A stretch of DNA of 64,000 nucleotides from Ottelia alismoides. Taxonomy: Eukaryota; Streptophyta; Magnoliopsida; Alismatales; Hydrocharitaceae. This document shows positions 23,637 through 35,594 of this stretch, one piece after another. The notes beneath the pieces are model-generated. The model was not told where the DNA came from and did no database searches. It saw nothing but the letters and a program-made list of their open reading frames with translations. The first letter of the stretch is position 1. Each line of letters begins with the position of its first letter. The position numbers and the translations under genes were made by a program. The DNA is taken from NCBI GenBank assembly GCA_037367405.1, contig JAZKJV010006038.1, forward strand, positions 620,001 to 684,000, given 5' to 3'.

Positions 23637-25305
23637 TTTTAATCTAAAAAGGGGAGAAACAAGCGTAGGTTCCGCCCCAATATATCAATAGAGAAAAGAT
23701 GGTCAAAACACCCGGGACTCGAGGAGAGTCTGAGCATGGTGGACTACATTTTCAACATAGAATCTCTCTGCATTGGAAATACACCATTTTTAGCAAGCCA
23801 CAAAGCCTATAAACCCGCAATTGGCACTAATATCTCGGCATTCGGATGTAATCTAGAGTTGAGGAGAGATTCCCAAAATGACGACAAGTTGCTATGATCA
23901 ACCCACACCACATCCAACATCCGCCAAAAACTTCCATCTTATTACATTTCAGAACAGGTGCTCAACAAATTCCAATGTTAACTGCAAAGAACGCAAGAGT
24001 TATCCACAAAGCGAAACATGCGGGCCCACCTCTCCCTGAGAGTAATAATCTCCCATGTCTCAGGTGCCCCAGGAAAACTTTAATACGTGCTGGAACTCTC
24101 CACTCCCAAATCATTCTACAATCCCTAACAAGATCATCTTGAAGTGGTTCTGCTCCCTTGATCAACACATTGTAGGCCTTCTTGACAGAGAAAACACCCT
24201 CTCTCCAAACCCAATGATCTTACCAACAGTAGGGCTCTCAATCCTAGATAGAGACTCTATCAAGTCAAGGTATTCATGCATACACCGTTTGGAGAGCACA
24301 CCCGCAAAATTAAGTCTCCAAAAGCCGTTATCCCAGAGATCTGTGATACAAGCACTTCTGTCCTTAGCTAGAGCATATAGACGCGGGAAGCGGGAGGCTA
24401 GAGGCTCGTCATTCATCCAATCTTCAGCCCAGAATGAAAAATAACCGCCATCACCTAAGCATGGATGGAGGAGTTGGGGAAGATCTGGGAGAGTCGCACG
24501 AATACCCTTCGACAATGCCGTCTCAAAGCGGATGTTACGTAAAGCATTAACAAAGCGGACCTCGACCCGGTAGATACTGCGTAAGATGTCTACTACATAA
24601 GACCTTGTCACCCCAAAATTCTCACCAGTCCATTTCAGCAGCAGTGCACGGTTTATCAACTCCAACCTCGGCACACCGAGCCTCCCATCCATCTTGGGCA
24701 ATGTAACCATCTCCCAATCAACAAGTGCAGAGCACAACCATCCCCAACAGTCTTGCTTCCAAAAAAACCTTCACATGATCTTCTCAAGCCGATTGCGAAT
24801 CTCCATCGAAGAAGCCTCATGACAAGAGGAAAATTGGGATTGCAGTTAGGACCGCCTTCAACAGAATCAAGCATCCACCACGAGAGAATAAGGAGCCCTT
24901 CCAACCAGCCAACTTCCTCTCCAACTTCTCCACCACTGGGAGCCAGTCATGATAGGTGTAGGAGACCACAACCCAATGGAAGGCCCAAATATCTAATCGG
25001 CCTTGTACTACAGGAGCACCCCAGCTCTTCAGAACAAGCCACCACTTCCTCCTCTAAAAGACCAGAAGGGAACATGCTAGATTTATCTCTGTTGATCTTA
25101 AGGCCAAAGAGATCCCAAAGATCTCCAAAATCTTCGACATTCCCCTTACCTGAGCAACCCACCCTCGATAAAAAATAGTATTATATGCATATTGAAGAAC
25201 CAGAATAGAGATGTCCTCCAGCGAATATCCCCAAGGAATATCCCGCCGTGAGGCCATGATCCACTACGAGATTCACCATACGAGGTAAACATCCCCCGCT
25301 AAAAT

Positions 25306-26354
25306 CAAGGTTCAGAAATGCGGTACGCGGTATTCGTTCAGTCATGCGATATAAAACGAGCAAGCGGATATGCGGAGGAGTATATTGAAGTATATGCGGT
25401 TCATGCGGTTTATAATATTTTAATTTAAAATATTATAAAATAAATAATAAAATGTGTTTAAATATAAAAGTTGATGATATAAAAAATTCAAAACTAAAAA
25501 TTTCAGATAAGATAATATAATCAATGAGATATATAAGCATGATATTATAAATTGATTATTTTTTAGTGTGTATTTTTGAGTTTAATGCATATATATACAT
25601 ATACAAATTTGGATTCAACAGAGAACACATGAATTCTATAAGAAAACCTTTAATGTATATAGATCCTTAGATAATAAAGGCTAAAGAATAATTTTTTTTT
25701 TGAAGCAAGAAAAAAGGGGGATACACTCTATGGTGTTCACCCCAATATATTAGAAGGAAAGAAAGGCTGGAATACAAGCAATAGAAAAGAAAAGAAAGGA
25801 CCCCGAGAAGGCTAAAGAATATCATAGGTACATACCACCAAAATTATACACACATATGTATCTCCAAGGGATAAAATATATTGACACAAAATATACGTTG
25901 AGATTGTTTGCATATAGAATTTATTAGAACACAAAAATGAAAGTGTCAACAATTAGTCAATTATTTCATATTTTATTTTAAGAATTAGAATGAATTTCAT
26001 TAGATAGAAAATTTGAAAAGCCAATAAACAATTCATTAATAAGTGTTGAGAACAATGGAAAAAATGGATATGAGAAAAAATATCCTAGATTATATTCCCA
26101 AATGCAATATATACGAGAATATGAAAAGGCTGCATCGATGTAAATGATGATATAAGAGTTGCTCGAAAAAATCAAGTTAATGTGTCATCAATATGTCATG
26201 GATTAACATGAATCCTATCAGATATGCGGCCGCATATGCCGCATATGCAGAGCGCATATGCGTTTTGACCGCATATTGTCGCATATGGCATATGCGCTTC
26301 AGTCAAGTGACCGAATACGCATATGCGGCAGCATGGACCGCATTTCCGAACACT
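25306..26354. mobile_element. hAT-type element nested in LINE 1 (1,049 bp)
   Basis: Ends CAAGGTTCAGAAATGCGGT (left) and ACCGCATTTCCGAACACT (right) are inverted repeats. A perfect 8-bp target duplication GCTAAAAT flanks it (25298-25305 and 26355-26362). The right subterminal region (26218-26340) is packed with palindromic GCATATGCGG/CCGCATATGC words. AT-rich interior, no transposase. It holds a 117-bp LINE tail (25691-25807). The LINE 1 RT reading resumes on either side, so LINE 1 came first. Confidence 0.85.
25691..25807 (-). mobile_element. LINE 3'-end-only insertion (117 bp)
   Basis: A T-run followed by GGGGGATACACTCTATGGTGTTCACCCCAATAT, the complement of the L1 family 3' tail seen at 41249-41308. 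Flanked by a 14-bp duplication AAGGCTAAAGAATA (25677-25690 and 25808-25821). An extremely 5'-truncated L1 copy inserted into the hAT. Confidence 0.75.
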
Positions 26355-28639
26355 GCTAAAATGAAGAGGAGCGGCGCCAGAGGGCACCCCTGACGAACAC
26401 CCCGCTGCGACTAGAAGTATCCACCCTCGAGACGATCGTTCACTAGAACTGAGTAAGATGCAGTGGTCATACACCGCTTCATCCATGAGATCCACAGATA
26501 TGGAAACCCCCTTTTGGCCAGCACAAATCATAAGAAATGCCAATCAACACTATCATAAGCTTTGGAGAAGTCCACCTTCCACAGCACCCCGCGAACCTGA
26601 CGCTGCTACTAGTCTGCTATAATCTCAGAGGCCATAACCAAGCTATCGTTAAATTTGTCCCCCGATATGAAAGCAGATTGAACTGGGAGAAACCAGGTCT
26701 TGAAGGACATCACCAAGCCTTTCAACAAGAACCTTAGCAATAATAAGATAAATAGCATTGGAGATGACGATGGGACAATAATCCTCAACACGTTCGAATG
26801 TCTCCTCCTTCTGAAGAAGAAAAGCAGAGCTTTATTGATTATGCTGAAACCATCATTTTCATCGCTAAACTCCTCCAGAAATGCAAAAGCATCATCACTC
26901 ACCACCTCTCAGAACTCGCTACAGAAGAAAACAGGAAAGCCATTCAGTCCAGGTGCGCCCTCACCATTCAGTGAGGAGACAACCTGCTTTAACTCCTCTT
27001 TTGTGCAAGGTATAATCAGCCGCTCACTTTGCTTGAGCAAGAGATCGGGCGCCCTCGTTATCGCCCACCTCCACGGTCTCGGCATCACCTTTTCAAGAGC
27101 CTATGAAAATAATTCACTAACGCTCTCCCAATCTCCTCATCCTTCACTCTTGACTCCCCCACAACCACTGCGATTCCTTCTTCTCCGTCCACTGGCCACT
27201 GCATGAAAGAACTTTCTATTCGCATCTCCTTCCTTGATCAATTTCTGCCTTGATCTATGCTTCCATTCCACCGTCTTCTTCTTATCTTCAACAACAACAA
27301 TCCTCACGAATTTCCTTCTCTCTTTCAACTCTTCATCCATCAGGTCTCTGGAATCCTCTAACGTGTCCAACCTAGCAATCCCTTCCTCCGCCACTGTTCT
27401 GTTCGCCCTCTTGGATTCTCTTACCTCCCGCTTGAACACACTCAGTCTCTTTCTCGGACTGACTAACTTCTGTGACAAACACGAGGCAATCGACCCCTCA
27501 CCTTCGACTGACCACTAATGTCAGAAACTAACTCACGGAAGTCATCTTCAAGCATTCACACCCTCTCAAATATGAAAACAGAGTGTGGGACGTCCTCCTC
27601 ACCATTGTCCCAAATAAGAGGAGAATGATCCGATCTAATAGTTCTCGGGCGAGAAGAGACACCACACATGAGGAACAATTGCAATACGTCAGGGGAGACC
27701 AAGAAACGATCTAATCTCGAGCGGGACCTAGAGTTTCTCCAAGTGTATCTAATGTCAACAACATCCAGAACCTCCAATGCAAATCTCCCACCAAATCCAC
27801 AAAACCTTGTGAGCCATGATCCTGTCCCATTCCTGGTCTGTCGGTCGCGAACAAAGTGACGTTGAAATCTCCAGCCACGATCCAAGCAACATCAGGGAAT
27901 GCCTCTCTCACTTCCCGCAACTCAGCCTAGAGTTTTCCACGAAGCGAGTGATCAGCTGGCCCATAGACACAAGAAATCACTAGCCTGGAGCCAAGATGCT
28001 TCATGAGAAGTTCAATCGTCAACATGAATCTGCCCCTTCTCTCCGGCAGAGAGTCAAACAGGTCCCCATCCCAAGCAACACCAATACCACCAGCACTGCC
28101 CACAACATTAATCATCAAGAAGTTGTTCACGCGCTTCAATCCGAAAGACTTCCACAACAAATGTAGACAATCACCGAGCTTAGTCTCTTGAAGAAAAATG
28201 ACATCTACCAACCAATCATTCAAAGAGATCCCACATAACCTCTTTTCTCGGGGTTCCCCAAACCTTATACATTCCAGAAGGTCATCTTCATTCGCAACCT
28301 GCGGTACTCCCGATGACGGGGATCACCCCCGCCACCTTAGCCAAAATAATCTTCTTTGATCCCCATGCTGAAAGCTGAGTAGCATCATCAACACTCTCCT
28401 CGGTTCTTCTGTATCTCTCCTTCGACGGTTTATAGTGCTTCTTGTGATGCTGCCTACAATCTCCCACACCAAGCTCAACCACAACGTCACAAATGGCGAG
28501 TTCAACATCCGAGTCACCACCCTCCTCAGAAATGGCCTCCACTTCCCCAACTTGTGACAACAATCCATCATCCCCCACACTTGCAAACGAGAAAGATTCT
28601 GGCACAAAGAAACACCACAGGCACTCCAGCATCGCTGCA

Positions 28640-30110
28640 AGTCACCAGGGGTGGAGGTGCGACAGCAACATCCTTACCGCAAACGGCCCGCTGCACACCC
28701 CCTGAACGACCGCAAACAGAGGCCCTGGAGGAGGCGCAATGACAACATCCTCATTGCAAACGACCCCTTGAACGGAGATGCCGGGCGAAAGTGACCCAAC
28801 CGGGCTCAGGTGCACGAGCAGGATGCCGTCAGTTGAGGGTGCAGCCTGAGAAGTAGGAGAGGTAGGGGGAAGAGAATCCGGAGAGGGGTCATCAATTGGA
28901 CCCAAGTTGTGTGGTCTTTGCAAAACAGAATCTCCACACATCGGCTCAACGGGGAAAGGAGTCCCGCCGACAGTCCAAATTGGGTCCAAGTTTTGACACG
29001 GATCCGGATCCGAAAGGGGAGCGCCAAAAGCAGAAATATTCCCTCCACATTCGAGAATGGGTGGCGTGGCACATGCTGCACCCATTAGAAAGGTTTTACC
29101 ATTAAAAGCCCTGCCGTTTTTAATGCCTTAATCAAATGCCTCGTATTCCGCAAAAATGGCAATGGCAAGCCGAATCGAGGATCGCGCCGTCATCCCCGGA
29201 ATCGATGACGCCCAACCCATTCATCTCCCCACCGCCTCTCCGTCGCAACTCCGTCGCTTGCGGTGGTGGAGGAGGAGAAACTTCCTCTACAAAGATCTTA
29301 AATCTCGCACGTCCCACTCCGAGATGTAGTTGATACGACAGACAACCAATAATCCATACCACGACTGTCGCATCTGAACCTGGTAGGAGGCCGTCTGAGG
29401 GCAAGACCAATGCCTTCTCCAACACTTGCAAAAAGTTCATTCTTCCCTCCGAGCGCAAGAGGAGAGGTACCCCTCGTCGGCGAACCACGACCTCCTCCAC
29501 GACGATCTCAAACCATCACCTCTAGACAAAATTGCACCAACTTCATCCGCTGAAAGACCTCGAGCAAGAACCAGACTCGGAGACAACTCGACGACATCAC
29601 CCTTGAAAGTCCCATCGAGCAACGACGAGAGCTCGACCATTGCCATCTCCGGGAAACGTTCGATCTGCCGACCAAAAAACTACAAGCCGACCCCACCGGG
29701 GGATGCAAGGTCTCCCCAACACCACTTCGGCAAAAGAAGGGCCTCCCAAAACGACCTTTGCCAAACCTTGCTCTGGTGCAATGTCCGACCCGCCATAACG
29801 CTCTGCTGCTTGCTTCCCACGAACAACAACACTCTTCTCAAGAGGCACACGACGAAACCTTCCACAGTCGAAGCTTCAATGCTCACCACCGCCGCAGGTG
29901 AAGCAATTGATCTCCTCCGCGCAAGAAGCCACACGATGCCCAAGCCGCCTACATCAAAAGCACTGAGGTCCCTTTTGAGGAGACCTCCTTCTATCGGTGA
30001 CCAGCGTCCAACCCTCTTCTTCGATCGAGATCGCCTTGGATCCACAAGGCTTCGGCTGCCACACCCTGCGACCCACGCTCATCCTCTTTCTCTCCCTCAG
30101 CTTTGACAAT
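28640..30110 (-). pseudogene. LINE 1 ORF1 (nucleic-acid-binding protein)
   Basis: Minus-strand frames with the plant L1 ORF1 phrase GPSFAEVVLG near 29770. A zinc-knuckle-like CFTCGGGEH...SFDC lies near 29930-29880, with a stop inside it. Later parts are low-complexity and Pro/Ser-rich, and the frame is broken many times. Its role in active elements is RNA binding and chaperoning of the ORF2 complex. The boundary with ORF2 is at about 28300. Confidence 0.6.
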
Positions 30111-30230
30111 CTTTGATGTTATAACTAGGAAAAGTGGTTCTCAAATGATGTGGCGTTGAGGTAAAATATTTTATTTTTTAAAGATATTGGCAAAATGACT
30201 AATATGCCATTATTTGTCCTATTTAATATA

Positions 30231-31254
30231 GGGATATTTGCATCCATAACCCTGAGTAATTTCGCAATAACAATCATAACCCTGCATAATAGCGAATTAC
30301 ATGATAAACCCTGAGTAATCACTCCGTCTCACACTCATGACCCTCCATTAATTTTTCCCTTAACCCAACCATATCATTGGGTTAATCCAACCCTTCTTGT
30401 ATCCAACGGCTGAAATTTTTTTTTAAAAAAATTCCTCCTTCCAGCTTAGCCGACCCCCTCCCCTTCTTCCTCCTCCCTCCCTCCGCCGCCCGTCCGACCG
30501 CAACCACACCCTCCTCCCCTCTGCCCCATCGCCTCCCTCCCCCTCGCTGTCACTCCCAAGCTCCCTCCTCCGAAGTCCCGACCCCAGGCAACCCCGGGAG
30601 ACCCACGGCGGGACCGCTGCGTGCGCCTGCACCCCCGCCCCGTGCATGCCTGGGAGAGCGCCCTCCTCTCCAAGCCCCCGTCCTTGGCCCCCCCTCCCCC
30701 GCGCGTGGGCTGGGAGCCCCCCCCCCCCCCGCCCCTGCCCCGACTGCGCGTGGCTGGGAGCCCCCCCGTCGCGCGTGCCTGCAAGCTTCGCCCTCGTCCC
30801 AGCCTGCAAGTCCCCTCTTCTGTTGGAGGTGGTCGCCTGGAGGTGGTCCCAGCCTGCAAGCTTCGACACTCTCCCCCTCCCGCCATGGCATGCCTGCAAG
30901 GTCTGAGACCCCCCCTCCCAAGCCTGCGCATGCCTAGGAGGCCCCTCCTCCTCAAGCTCCGATGACCCCAGGAGCCTGCGAGTTCCCTCCTCCCCAAGCC
31001 CCGACAAACATTTCGATCTTGATGATGGCCAGAGATGAGATGGCATGATTTGCAAATAAGAATATGTTTTAGGGGCAACTCTGTCTTTTCCTTAACGGAA
31101 ACCGTCAAAGATAACAGACATCTCAAATGGAACATAACACAGGGTTATGTTGTGTAAGAGTTAAACATTACTCAGGGTTTATTATGTAATTCGCTATTAT
31201 GCATGGTTATGATTGTTATTGCGAAATTACTCAGGGTTATGGGTGTAATATCCC
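30231..31254. mobile_element. Mutator-like element (MULE) 2 with GC-rich cargo
   Basis: Terminal inverted repeats start GGGATATTTGCATCC / GGGATATTACACCC and then agree over AACCCTGAGTAATTTCGCAA and onward for about 90 bp. A perfect 9-bp target duplication TTTAATATA flanks it (30222-30230 and 31255-31263). The interior 30430-31010 is GC-rich, with runs such as GCCCCCCCCCCCC and repeated GCCTGCAAGCTTCG / CCCAGCCTGCAAG phrases. No transposase and no recognised donor gene; the Arg/Gly/Pro-rich frames are low-complexity. Same layout as MULE 1. Confidence 0.88.
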
Positions 31255-31263
31255 TTTAATATA

Positions 31264-31690
31264 TTTTGATACAATATTGGTATAGTTTTCCTACAAGTCC
31301 ATACGTAACAAAGGATTTGACGACCTTTAAAAAAAGATATGATGCACATAAATTATTCCTTAATTACTAACCAATTTCAAATCGATTCCACATACTTCAT
31401 CATTATTTATGAATATTTGTATACACAACATGTACACACTATCTTGTCATTAAAAACATCAAAGCATATTGGATAAATGCAAGCAATGCAACATCATCAA
31501 CGATGTTGTCTACGAGGGAATAAAGACGGTTTACCCATCACTATATATGTTGTACTCATCCCCCCTTCTTCCATTATCTTAGTGAAAAAGAGAGTCTTAA
31601 TCTCCATTGCAAGGAGATTATGGTTGAGTGTGCCCTCGTGGTTTTTCCCTCGTTGAGGGTTTCCACGTATATCCTTTTGTTCTTGTGGTG
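31264..31690 (+). other. Probable 5' LTR region of Copia relic C
   Basis: Lies directly before a primer-binding-like site at 31711 and contains TATATATGTTGTACTC and TCTTAGTGAAAAAGAGAGTC, plausible promoter and R-region material. The matching 3' LTR was not found, so its left edge is unknown. Confidence 0.35.
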
Positions 31691-34560
31691 ATTGATTTGT
31701 GTTTTCTACATGATATCAGAGCCTTGTTGAGGCCTTTGATTATTGGATCCGAATCCTTGTTCCTCGTCTTCTTTCTCGAAGCATGAATCCTCTCACGAGG
31801 GCACACAGCTCGAGGATCAAGGGCGAGGATCCTCTCACGCAGGGCTACTCCTCCTATAGGCACACGTCTCCTTCAGGCCACGAGTCTCTTCCAAGGTGCG
31901 ACCGTCCAGGTGTGAAACTCTAAGCATGCAACCCTCCCCCTTCTGGTGCTCCAGGCGTGCACGACCCCCCAATTGCGCGAACCCTTAGGCACGACCCTTT
32001 AGATGCGCCCCTCCTTCATAGTGTGGGCCCTAATCTCGACTCTCCTCCAGGCGCGCTGGCCCTAATCACGACCCTCCTCCTCCTGGCGGACCTCCTCTAG
32101 GTGCGCGTAACCCTTCGCGCGTGACCATCCAGGCACACAACCCTCCACGTGTGCGACCATCCATGCTCAACCCTCCTCTTGGGAGCGGCACTCCTTCATA
32201 GCGCGACTCATCCTCCATGGCGCAATTTCTTCAGGGCACAATTCTAGATGAGAGCAGACCCAAGGGAATCAAGAGCGTGTGCTCGATTCCAGAGCGGCTT
32301 CAATGTGAGGTGAAGATCAAGCGTCTCTGTCACGTGTTGGTAAACCTGTTGGTGACCTTTTCTTACCTCCACCCTTTTTGGGTGCTGTTGGTGCTTGTTC
32401 TTTGCATTGTCGGTTCCTTTTATCAATGGTTTTGGAAGATAAAGATGCAAACTAGATAAGTTCTCTGACTTCGAGAATGTATAACATGCCCTGTCATGTT
32501 ACAACCATAAAATTTAATAAGATGAATTATTTACTTTGATCTGTTTTTGATGGAATTTCTTTGACTTCAAGAGGGATATGTGGTTATGTGGATGAGAGAA
32601 AAAAGACTCCGGACGTGACTGAATGTACGATCAATAGTACGTGGAAGTCAATGCAAGAACCGAATCATAAATTTTGTGTCTTCCGATATTCAACTATTGG
32701 TGCTTAAAAAAAGAATGCTTGTGATCAATGGCTAACTCTGGAAAGCATGTATGGACAAATGAAGTATGATATTCGAATGTACCAATTGAGAAGAGAAGTG
32801 TATAACATGAAACATGGTGAACTATTTGTTGCTGCATACTATTTTGCCTTAACGGTGAAATGGGAAGATATGGACTACTATTGAGATGACACGTGGACTA
32901 GTATTGCTAACCAGAAAAAATATTGGGATGAAGTTTGGAAGCAAAGAATCTTCATTTTTCTCGAAGGTCTCAACTCCGAATTTGTGGCTACAAGGAGCTA
33001 ACTCCCTACTGCTTGCATAAAAGTCAATATTGAGGAAGTGTATTATGCTATCTAATCAGAAGAATAGTGCCAGACTACTATGAACGGTGAACATGTTGTG
33101 CATATGGAATGTTCTGCTTTACTCAGTAAATGTACTAAAAGTGGATACTGTCTTTCCAGTAAGTGTGGTCATTGCAAGGAGATAGGCTATGACATTTCAT
33201 CCTGAAAGGAAATTGAACAAGGGAAAAAATCGAATGCGATGATTGCTGATATAAAGAACACAATAAGCCCTTTTGCTGATGGCCAAAAACTGATGGACAA
33301 ATCAGAGATCTCCACGAGTATATACGAAAGCTCTTTATCCTCAATTCCATCTTGGCACCACGAACAAGTTGGATTGACATTCGGAAAAACCACACCAACC
33401 TTTCTCCTGTAAGGAGTCTGCCTCTACGAAGAATATAGAGAAATACCTTAACGCGGTTCGTGAAGCCCTGTTTGCACTGTTCGTGAAGCCCTGTTTGCCT
33501 TAAAAACCCTGATGGATGCCCTCGTCCGGATGATTTTCAGGTCTTCTTCAGATGTTTTTTCCAAAACTTGGTATGTATTTCATCATATTTTAAAAAAATC
33601 TATTTGGGTTATAACCAATAGAAAATACAAAGTTGACCACTAATGGACATATTATAATAATGTCAAGATACAAATCAAATATAGGATTAGGATTGCCTAT
33701 TTAAAATTTGTAGAAAGAATGGCATTTATATAATTCTTGTAAATCGGGAGAAAGAATATATGCATTTTATTCTTGCCTTCTTGTTTCTCTCTGAGGAGTA
33801 TTTATGTAATCTTCCCATCAACCCCAACTAGCACCGTCCTGGACACTGGAAGTCTTCCTGTAACCTCTTTTTTCTAGTAGCAATACACTTGGGGCACTGA
33901 TACATGAGTGACACATTGGCGCAAGAGACCACAAGTTACATGCCTTTGGTGGACAAATTCCTTTGCTTAACCATCACTTGACTAGATATTTCCTACGCTT
34001 TTATTCAAGGAAAGCCATCATATGGGGAGTCCTCGATAGAGTCATTGATAGCTTGTTCACTTATCATGTGTTACCTCAAGAGCTCACCTGGGAAAATGCT
34101 TTTCAATGCTCTTCATGGATATTGGGTCATTTGTTCTTATTTTTATTTTGAATTATGCTTGCTCTCTGGTTGATAGGCAATCTAACACTAGATATGTTTC
34201 TTTTGTGGAGGCAATGTATGTAATCACATGGAGGGATAAGCAGAATGCGGCTGTTGGATCTAGTGTTGAATCGAAATTCATGGTTGTGTTCCAAGTCACT
34301 TGTGATCTCTATTGGATTGTGTCTTTTCTGAAGGAATTTAATTTTCCAACCAAGGTTCCCATCCCCTTTTTATCTCAACAGCAAATGTGCTATCTATATT
34401 GTCTTCAAGCTGGTCTTCCATGATCATATCGAGCATATTGAGATAGATTGTTATTTTATTATAGATGTCCTGCAACAAGGAAAGATCGCTACACCTCTTA
34501 TATCTTCAGAGTCTCAACTTGCAAAAATCTTTAGTTCTTTACAAAAACACCTCCTAGAAA
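31691..34560 (+). mobile_element. Copia relic C with internal deletion
   Basis: TGATATCAGAGCC at 31711-31723 is close to the tRNA-iMet primer-binding sequence TGGTATCAGAGCC, in + orientation. A GC-rich leader follows (31760-32240). Gag-like coding runs from about 32560 to 33420, then RNase H-like coding at 33935-34560. Protease, integrase and most RT are missing. Multiple stops throughout; an old relic. Confidence 0.6.
32560..34560 (+). pseudogene. Copia relic C gag and RNase H fragments
   Basis: The gag part reads QLRREVYNMKHGEL, KWEDMDYY and QRIFIFLEGLNSEF, the standard Copia gag pattern, then a worn knuckle CGHCKEIGYD. At 34140-34560 the RNase H part reads VDRQSNTRYVSFVEAMYVITW (diverged from the usual RSTSGY block), then WRDKQNAAVGSSVESKF, WIVSFLKEF and the EIDCYF/IFTK-like tail. 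The intervening pol is deleted. Several stops interrupt both parts. Confidence 0.6.
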
Positions 34561-35539
34561 GCATCTTTCTTTTTTGACTTTCATGGTGAGCATGACTAAT
34601 GCTTTGTATGCCAACTTGAGAAGGATTATGGGAATGCTTGTATTTTCTTATTTCTCTATGGGTGCTTATATAATTTTCCCTTTACTATGGACTCCCTTTA
34701 TCTATATAAGAGGAGACGCCATAATAAAATAAGTCACTCGTTACTCTAAATAGTGATAACTGGTGGACTATGGCATGTAATTTCTGAAACGAAATAAAAA
34801 AAATTATTTTTTGTCCTAAACGAGGAAGTTTCCAAAAGATGATGGGAACATATTTTGCATGATGTTTTTTTAAAGGAGAAAGGGTGACCACCCATGACAG
34901 GTTTTCACTATAAGCAATTCCTTTAATCACACATTGTTTTTTTACAATTTCAAAGACCATGAGTGAAACATAATGTCAGCATGCATAATCATAATCTCAA
35001 TTTAGCAATGCTCATTACAGAAAATCATGGCACTCTTGGCCTCTGACTATTCCATGCAACTAGTCACTCTAACTCTTCCACCCAAAGGTGGTCTAGAAGA
35101 ATCATTTAGTGAAACCTACATGCAACTTATATATAGATAAGTAGAAATGAGTATCTGCACCAATAATTACTATACTGTCATTAAGTGACCACCTTGGCCT
35201 TACACCCAGCCAAACTTCTACTCCATTTTCCCTAAGAGGGGGCCTCGGTCTGCCACCCTCAAACTCCCAGCCATTAGGAGCCCATTCCTAGGTACTCCAA
35301 GTGCTCAACCTTACATGAGAGCCCCATCCTCTAACATGGCAAAAAAGAATGAAGACCATTCCTTGTTGATTCGAGTCTCAACTACTCAAGAAGCCACGTA
35401 AGATGTCAACCAAAGCATGGAGACTTTTGGACTCATGCTCTTCCCTCGACAAAGAATAAGGTGCTTTTAACATATTGTAGGTTCAATATGGACAATTCTT
35501 GAGTTGAGCAGTCCTTGAAGTCCCCACCTAAAATAACTT
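34561..35539. other. Intron 1 DNA, no gene seen
   Basis: May include the end of Copia relic C and the 5' untranslated part of LINE 2, but no boundary or target duplication could be placed. Confidence 0.4.
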
Positions 35540-35594
35540 CTTAAATGGCAATGTCAAGGTTGGGTCCTTTGCTGCAGAAGGACGTGGTGTTGTC

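Larger units (their letters stand above)
23700..28291 (-). pseudogene. LINE 1 ORF2: endonuclease, reverse transcriptase, zf-RVT
   Basis: Starts near an ATG at 28291-28289 (MKMTFWNV, the L1 endonuclease opening). Endonuclease motifs follow: VDVIFLQETK, SCVYGPADHS, WIVAGDFNVT, and YTWRNSRSRSRLDRFLVS. RT blocks lie at 26905-26540 (SAFISGDKFNDSLVMASEII) and, beyond the hAT insertion, at 25257-24950. There the catalytic box reads LQYAYNTIFY, so both Asp of the canonical YADDT are lost. The C-terminal part (GDGGYFSFWAEDWMNDEPL, then WEWRVPARIKVFL) matches the plant L1 zf-RVT region. Frames change repeatedly. Confidence 0.8.
23637..30159 (-). mobile_element. L1-type LINE 1, near full length, degraded
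   Basis: A minus-strand non-LTR retrotransposon. Its 3' end is at the left, with an A-tail (T-run on +) and the family tail CCTTTTTAGATT; its 5' end is near 30159. A 13-bp target duplication GGTAAAATATTTT flanks it (23624-23636 and 30160-30172). From 5' to 3' it carries ORF1 (zinc knuckle, 28640-30110) and ORF2 (endonuclease, RT, C-terminal Zn domain, 23700-28291). A hAT (25306-26354) has inserted into the RT. Many stops and frameshifts make it inactive. Confidence 0.85.

Noticed and set aside
27137..27478. Minus-strand Arg/Lys-rich frame as a separate coiled-coil protein
   Set aside because: It lies between endonuclease and RT of LINE 1 in the expected linker, and a matching block occurs in LINE 2 (38493-38699).
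30423..31135. Arg/Gly/Pro-rich frames of up to 229 codons in MULE 2
   Set aside because: Frames overlap on both strands in GC-rich low-complexity DNA; no start context, domain or family resemblance.
31711..31723. A tRNA gene suggested by TGATATCAGAGCC and similar strings elsewhere
   Set aside because: Only 12-14 bases matching the tRNA-iMet 3' end are present, next to LTRs; these are retrotransposon primer-binding sites. No cloverleaf was found.
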